NCBI GenBank assembly: GCA_947568835.1
Contig: OX387611.1
Coordinates: 12,190,350 to 12,254,349 of the forward strand
Source: Protonemura montana
Lineage: Eukaryota; Arthropoda; Insecta; Plecoptera; Nemouridae
Length of the DNA: 64,000 bases
Direction: 5' to 3'
A program made the translations under genes and the position numbers. Within the stretch, counting starts at the first letter, position 1, and each line of letters starts with the position of its first letter. Of the stretch, positions 58,453 through 64,000 are shown one piece after another. Under the pieces are notes generated by a model. That model saw only the letters and a program-made list of their open reading frames with translations. It did not search any database and was not told the origin of the DNA.

Positions 58453-59300
58453 TGTGCCTGTCACGGTCTCAACTGATTTCGAGATTTGCTAGCTCTTGTC
58501 GATGTTGGTATTCCTTGTTGGAGATTGTGACATTTACGGTTAACCCGATCCAAAGGAAGTTGAGGGCCAATGACTAGAGGAGTCTAGTTTTCTAATAACT
58601 GGATGAGAAATCCGACCATTACTGGTCTTGATTTACCATAGACGACTTCAGATCCTTGTCCTTCCTGTCGATACGTTCTGTAGTTGTTTGGAGGAAGTTT
58701 TGCTTTTACAGAACCGTGCTACGCTGTCTTTCTGCAATAGCAATTCCAAAAGGTACTCATGTCAGAAAATGTTTTAAAATTTGGAAAGTAATCTACCAAG
58801 CAGTGGCGGCTGGTGATGTATTTGTAAGCAAATCACATCGATTGAGTGAATATTAAGTTATTTATTTTATAAATCTATTTTTTCGGGAAGAGAAAAGGTC
58901 TCTGCGGTTAAGACTTTCCTCGAGGTTCGCAAACAATTGAACAAAGACAAGGATAAGTTTAAGTAATCTTTGTAACATGTCTTCCCTTTCTTCTTAGAAT
59001 TAATTTTTGGACATTGAGGAAAAGTGACCAATCATAGAGCTTGTAAAATTGTCAACCAGACCGAAGTTATAATGTGGTAGAAGAGTTTTCTAACAATAGC
59101 TAACTCGAACGAAGAGAGAGAGATGTTCACAAAACTATTATACCTAAATCCAGACAAGCTCATATTTACATTGGACCTAATCCAAAATCACATTTATTTT
59201 CGTCTGCCGAATTTGGCAGCAGCTATAATCAATTTGTCCAATCGTATGGGTCAATTGGATTTCTTCTCATTTCTCGATAATTGGATTTGTTTCTTTTGTT
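58453..59300. other. Intron 3 spacer
   Basis: No gene, RNA or element recognised. ORFs of 66-94 codons lack motifs. Confidence 0.4.
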
Positions 59301-60597
59301 TCTGTTTAACGACGCACTGTTTTGGCGGATGGTTCCGTAGCATCCGTGAGGAGACGTCGGTCAAGATTGGGCTTTTTATGATCATAGCAATTCTGAACCG
59401 AATTTAGAAAGAAGAAACCAGAAGATCAAGGCGACCACAGGCTTAACGTCCCTTCCGAAGGACGGTACAACGCGAACAACAGGATTCCTCCACAAATCCA
59501 TGCTGTCGAGAGGTTGATAAGCAAGGCGAGTGAAGTTGCTGTACTAACTTTCATCCCTCCAACCTCTCTACCGAACAGAACTGGTCATGTGTATGATGGT
59601 CACCCATCCAATACCTGACTCAGCCCAGTGTTGCTTAACTTTCATCCCTCCAACCTCTCTCCCGAACAGAACTGGTCATGTGTATGATGGTCACCCATCC
59701 AATACCTGACTCAGCCCAGTGTTGCTTAACTTTCATCCCTCCAACCTCTCTCCAGAACAGAACTGGTCATGTGGATGATGGTAACCCATCCAATACATGA
59801 CCCAGCGCAGTGTTGCTTGACTTTCATCCCTCCAACCTCTCTCCCGAACAGAACTGGTCATGTGTATGATGGTCACCCATCCAATACATGACCCAGCGCA
59901 GTGTTGCTTGACTTTCATCCCTCCAACCTCTCTACCGAACAGAACTGGTCATGTGTATGATGGTCACCCATCCAATACCTGACTCAGCCCAGTGTTGCTT
60001 AACTTTCATCCCTCCAACCTCTCTCCCGAACAGAACTGGTCATGTGTATGATGGTCACCCATCCAATACCTGACTCAGCCCAGTGTTGCTTGACTTTCAT
60101 CCCTCCAACCTCTCTCCCGAACAGAACTGGTTATGTGTATGATGGTCACCCATCCAATACCTGACCCAGCGCAGTGTTACTTGACTTTCATCCCTCCAAC
60201 CTCTCTCCCGAACAGAACTGGTTATGTGTATGATGGTCACCCATCCAATACCTGACCCAGCGCAGTGTTACTTGACTTTCATCCCTCCAACCTCTCTCCC
60301 GAACAGAACTGGTTATGTGTATGATGGTCACCCATCCAATACCTGACTCAGCCCAGTGTTGCTTAACTTTCATCCCTCCAACCTCTCTCCAGAACAGAAC
60401 TGGTCATGTGGGTGATGGTAACCCATCCAATACATGACCCAGCGCAGTGTTACTTGACTTTCATCCCTCCAACCTCTCTCCCGAACAGAACTGGTTATGT
60501 GTATGATGGTCACCCATCCAATACCTGACCCAGCGCTGTGTTGCTTAACTTCGGTGATCTCATGAGAACCGGTGTTTCCAATACGACAAACCGTTCG
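59301..60597 (-). mobile_element. 5S-headed SINE with eleven 91-bp units (copy L, largest)
   Basis: The tail starts gtttaacgacgcactgtttt, the core is cccttccgaaggacggtaca, then eleven reversed 91-base units follow, and the 5S head (cttcggtgatctcatgagaa, ggtgtttccaatacgac) ends near 60597. Units carrying cagccc and units carrying catgacccagcgc alternate in blocks, which points to local block duplications. Confidence 0.9.
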
Positions 60598-61135
60598 GAG
60601 ATCGAATTTGAATTGTGAAATTCTCGACATTGCAGGTCTTACATTGCAGGTCAAAGATTGTAGGTCATACATTTGGCTAGACTATTTTCTAACAATTGAA
60701 ACAACTGCAGGTGTTGCAGTTACAAAAGTGAGTTTGCCATAAATCACAGTTTACAAGCAAACAGAATATTTGACTGATATATCCCTTAGCATATTTACTT
60801 TCAGGCAACAACGGTTTTACTAAATTAGCCACTAAACTAACTCTTACAAAATAGAAGATGACTCAACTTTTGTTCAATTCAGTTACAAACATTTTCAAAC
60901 ATCTTTCGATATTTTCGTATCTTGACATATTCACTCCTCCTATAAGATACCAACCAACATCAACAATCCGCCGCCTCGACCGAACAATGCGAAAGCACAC
61001 GGAAATTTTTTGCACTATAAAACACTTTCAGAATTTTTTTTAAAATGCGCCGGTTGACATTTGACAACAATCACAAGAAACCTGAGCCGACGCCAGTTTC
61101 GGTCCCTTGCGATAGAAAGTACACTCGCCTTCTCT
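60598..61135. other. Intron 3 spacer
   Basis: Contains gcaggtcttacattgcaggt and similar short repeats at 60634-60665. No gene. Confidence 0.4.
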
Positions 61136-61613
61136 TCTATACTGGACATTCCGTGACAGGGTGCTTGTTTCGCTCCCCGCAAAGGAGCGGACACTCGCCG
61201 TCGCCTCTGTGCTGGACATTCCGTGACAGGGTGCTTGTTTCGCTCCACGCAAAGGAGCGGACACTCGCCTTCTCTTCTGTACTGGACATTCCGTGACAGG
61301 GTGCTTGTTTCGCTCCACGCAAAGGAGCGGACACTCGCCTTCTCTTCTGTACTGGACATTCCGTGACAGGGCGCTTGTTTCGCTCCACGCAAAGAAGCGG
61401 ACACTCGCCGTCGCCTCTGTGCTGAACATTCCGTGACAGGGCGCTTGTTTCGCTCCACGCAAAGGAGAGGACACTCGCCGTCGCCTCTGTGCTGAACATT
61501 CCGTGACAGGGTGCTTGTTTCGCTCCACGCAAAGAAGCGGACACTCGCCGTCGCCTCTGTGCTGAACATTCCGTGACAGGGCGCTTGTTTCGCTCCACGC
61601 AAAGACGCGGACT
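61136..61613 (-). repeat. 70-bp type A minisatellite, locus 4, about 7 copies
   Basis: Same orientation as 16798-17228. A private variant, ccttctcttct in place of ccgtcgcctct, is shared by three units. Confidence 0.95.
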
Positions 61614-62104
61614 CCGAGCTTTCTTTGACGATTTAGGAATCTTATTCATGCGTATCTTGCAGTAAAGTCTTTGTGCTAGACAATAGTGTGTGGTGACATG
61701 TACCTAACCCTGACTGAAACACTTCTACCAACCACAATGCCGTGACAACTACGGTTGACCCATCGATGACCCGGGCAGTAGCTTATAGATGACCACTAGC
61801 TTGCCGCCGTGCTATTGTTCAAGCCAAAACATGCGACTTCTGTGCTAGAAAGGTCAGCGAGAGGATGGTTGTCAGAAGCTGGCGGTCACTTCAAAGATAA
61901 GGTTTTGTTTGGTATGAATTTGGATGAGTCAGAGTGAAAATATGTCGGTATTTTTGTTAGAGCGATGTCTGGCGACTGCAGAAGATGCTACAATACCTCA
62001 TGATCTTCGAGTAAACACAGTTTAAACACAGTTTCGCTATTGGCTATAGTTAGAGTTAAGAGTTAGTTTTAGGTCAAAATTGTAAACTTTCTGCAGAGCG
62101 AACG
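61614..62104. other. Intron 3 spacer
   Basis: Nothing recognised. Confidence 0.4.
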
Positions 62105-62390
62105 AGGGCCGTCAAATGACTGCTTTATTTTCTGTCGTTTCGTGTGTTAAGAAATTTAAAGTCCTTATTTCTCGTAGATTACACGCATTTGAGTCTGGCT
62201 TACACTCAATTAATCTTTATTAATGCTAACCTCAACGATTGATAAACATGTATCAAGATATTTTGAGTCGTTATAATTGAATTGTAAAGAGGTTTGTTAA
62301 AAAGGACTGTAGCAAGAGCTCTCGGGTGGCACCTGCCGTTACCACGTATTACCAATGTTTAACTTTAGCGCTGTGACTCTAATAAGTCTG
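62105..62390 (-). mobile_element. Modular element copy 3: flank, one 60-bp unit, one 53-bp unit
   Basis: Reversed. 62105-62301 matches the flank at 31735-31978 and 22120-22335. 62302-62345 is a single 60-bp-type unit (gcacctgccgttaccacgta). 62348-62390 is a single 53-bp-type unit (gtttaactttagcgctgtga). This copy looks like the unexpanded form of the element. A short palindrome, ttttaccattggtaaaa, follows at 62393. Confidence 0.75.
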
Positions 62391-62721
62391 GATTTTACCA
62401 TTGGTAAAAGTGAAAATACCTGGCCAGCCAGATGCATAGGTAACCCATCTTCGCACGTCGCTGTGGCCCAAAAAAAATCTCTTTGACGCCCAAATCGCCC
62501 GAGAAGTGCCACCGTCTTGCACGGCCGCCTCACGAATCTTTCAACAATCGATCTACAAATCTTTTTCCACGTCTTCGTTGTCTTTTGTTGGCCCAATTTA
62601 CATTTGCCGAAAATAGACGTGAGAGGTTCGACGGAGACTTATTCACACTCGCTGTGTTGGAAGCAAGCAAAGCAATCACATCCAGTATTAGCAGACCAAA
62701 CCCTTTGTCGTTTTCCAGCCG
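62391..62721. other. Intron 3 spacer
   Basis: Single-copy. ORFs of 70-115 codons on both strands have no recognisable motif and partly overlap SINE sequence. Confidence 0.4.
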
Positions 62722-63177
62722 CCGGTCCTCGAAGTTAAGCAACACTGCACTGGGTCACCGTATTGGATGGGTGACCATCATACACATGACCAGTTCTGTT
62801 TGGGAGAGAGGTTGGAGGGATGAAAGTTAAGCTACACTGCGCTGGGTCAGATATTGGATGGGTGACCATCGTACACATGACCAGTTCTGTTCGGGAGAGA
62901 GGTTGGAGGGATGAAAGTTAAGCAACACTGCGCTGAGTCAGGTATTGAATGGGTGACCATCATACACATGACCAGTTCTGTTCAAGAGAGAGGTTAGAGG
63001 GATGAAAGTTAAGCAACACTGCGCTGGGTCAGGTATTGAATGGGTGACCATCATACACATGACCAGTTCTGTTCGGTAGAGAGGTTGGAGGGATGAAAGT
63101 TAGTACAGCAACTTCACTCGCCTTGCTTATCAACCTCTCGACAGCATGGATTTGTGGAGGAATCCTGTTGTTCGCAC
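62722..63177 (+). mobile_element. 5S SINE with four 91-bp units, tail truncated (copy M)
   Basis: Short head remnant ccggtcctcgaagttaagc. Four units start at 62732; the tail from 63096 is cut after aatcctgttgttcgca, before the conserved core. Confidence 0.85.
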
Positions 63178-63585
63178 TGTTATCTTGGCTGTCGATTAAT
63201 GATATGCTAATTGATCCAAGTCAGCATCGTTGTGGCCAAAGGGCCACCGACCTTCAACGTCGTGTAAAGCTAGTATATTTGTGAAATCTCATGCGTTCAT
63301 AATTAGCTACACAAATAGTGACAATCCCAATTGGTTTCCTTTCGTGTAAAATCCGCCTTGCCTTAAACAGCGCATGTTAATGGAGGCTTGATAGCGACGC
63401 TTGCCGTGCGGAGGAAATGCACCGACGCCGACGCCGACGTCGATGTAAACACGTCGGTGATCTAACCGCGCACGTGTGAGCTCAAAGCTGCATCGCAGAT
63501 TGAGATGCGTTGCCGCTCAGCGTAGTCATCTGTGTTCACCAGAAATGCGGTGACGAATCATAGCATAGATTACCGCTAGGCATCA
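63178..63585. other. Intron 3 spacer with GC-rich hexamer tract
   Basis: accgacgccgacgccgacg at 63430 resembles the reverse of the tract at 15858. No gene. Confidence 0.45.
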
Positions 63586-64000
63586 TGCATGGAGATGCTG
63601 AGATCGCCTGACAGAGCTTCTCAATTCTGCTATCTTATGTTACCATGGGTATATCATGGCCTAGCATAGGAGGTTCAATGGTAGATTCAACGTTTGGTAG
63701 CCATGGAGATGCTGAGATCGCCTGACAGAGCTTCTCAATTCTACTATCTTATGTTACCACGGGTATATCATGGCCTAGCATAGGAGGTTCAATGGTAGAT
63801 TCAACGTTTGGTAGCCATGGAGATGCTGAGATCGCCTGACAGAGCTTCTCAATTCTGCTATCTTATGTTACCACGAGTATATCATGGCCCAGCATAGGAG
63901 GTTCAATGGTAGATTCAACGTTTGGTAGCCATGGAGATGCTGAGATCACCTGACAGAGCTTCTCAATTCTGCTATCTTATGTTACCACGGGTATATCATG
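63586..64000 (-). repeat. 114-bp minisatellite, inverted locus, 3.6 copies to the window edge
   Basis: Reverse complement of the 17632-18530 unit (ccatggagatgctgagatcg ... caacgtttggtagc). It continues beyond the window. Confidence 0.95.

Noticed and set aside
57400..58476. 358-codon and similar long open frames across tandem arrays (also 29454-30323, 33858-35012, 21430-22149, 23865-24500, 16761-17258)
   Set aside because: They follow from repeat periodicity or stop-free units. They occur in several frames and on both strands, and have no start context, signal peptide, domain or independent conservation.
53647..64000. Further integrin exons
   Set aside because: I looked for a CAPRY-type frame following an acceptor in phase 0 and found none. 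Exon 4 is presumed to lie beyond the window.

Overview
This window is nuclear DNA from an animal, most likely an arthropod. It has a spliced gene with signal peptide and GT-AG introns, 5S-rRNA-derived SINEs, a transposase-like ORF, no bacterial-style gene packing, and a partial integrin alpha chain that reads like the arthropod PS2 (inflated) type. The species cannot be named from the sequence.

Only two protein genes are convincing. (1) Positions 2-1219 hold the 3' part of a transposon-type ORF, open to the window edge, with Asp residues in the arrangement of an RNase-H-fold transposase. (2) Three exons of an integrin alpha gene lie at 13677-13840, 47132-47253 and 52844-52941 (+). Their splice phases fit exactly (2, 1, 0) and give 128 continuous residues: signal peptide plus the start of the beta-propeller. 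Intron 1 is 33,291 bp, intron 2 is 5,590 bp and intron 3 runs off the window. A promoter and 5' leader can be proposed at about 13260-13676. A decayed minus-strand spliced gene is suggested at 9080-9417.

Nearly half of the window is tandem repeat. Main arrays: 58 bp (1832-8066), 68 bp (14130-15586, 18531-19595, 51424-52821), 70 bp type A (16798-17228, 53029-53646, 57400-58452, 61136-61613), 114 bp (17632-18530, 63586-64000), 60 bp (21514-22119, 31979-32463), 87 bp (23960-24558), about 45 bp G-rich (29226-30283), 50/36 bp (33933-35035), 32 bp (35646-35810), 52 bp tRNA-like in an inverted repeat (38079-38730), 41 bp (38731-42721), 47 bp (44190-46383), 53 bp (47271-47729) and 70 bp type B (54158-56175).

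Much of this repeat content appears to come from a few mobile elements. About a dozen copies of a 5S-rRNA-headed SINE carry 3 to 11 tandem 91-bp units, and each unit holds a 5S-like internal promoter (A box to C box). The 68-bp arrays match the SINE tail and in one case run straight into it. The 60-bp and 53-bp arrays correspond to adjacent modules of a second dispersed element whose flank recurs three times. The most interesting signal is therefore a mobile-element-to-minisatellite process in which different internal modules expand at different loci and the arrays fuse to one another, all inside and around an integrin gene whose exons 2 and 3 sit within tens of bases of such arrays.
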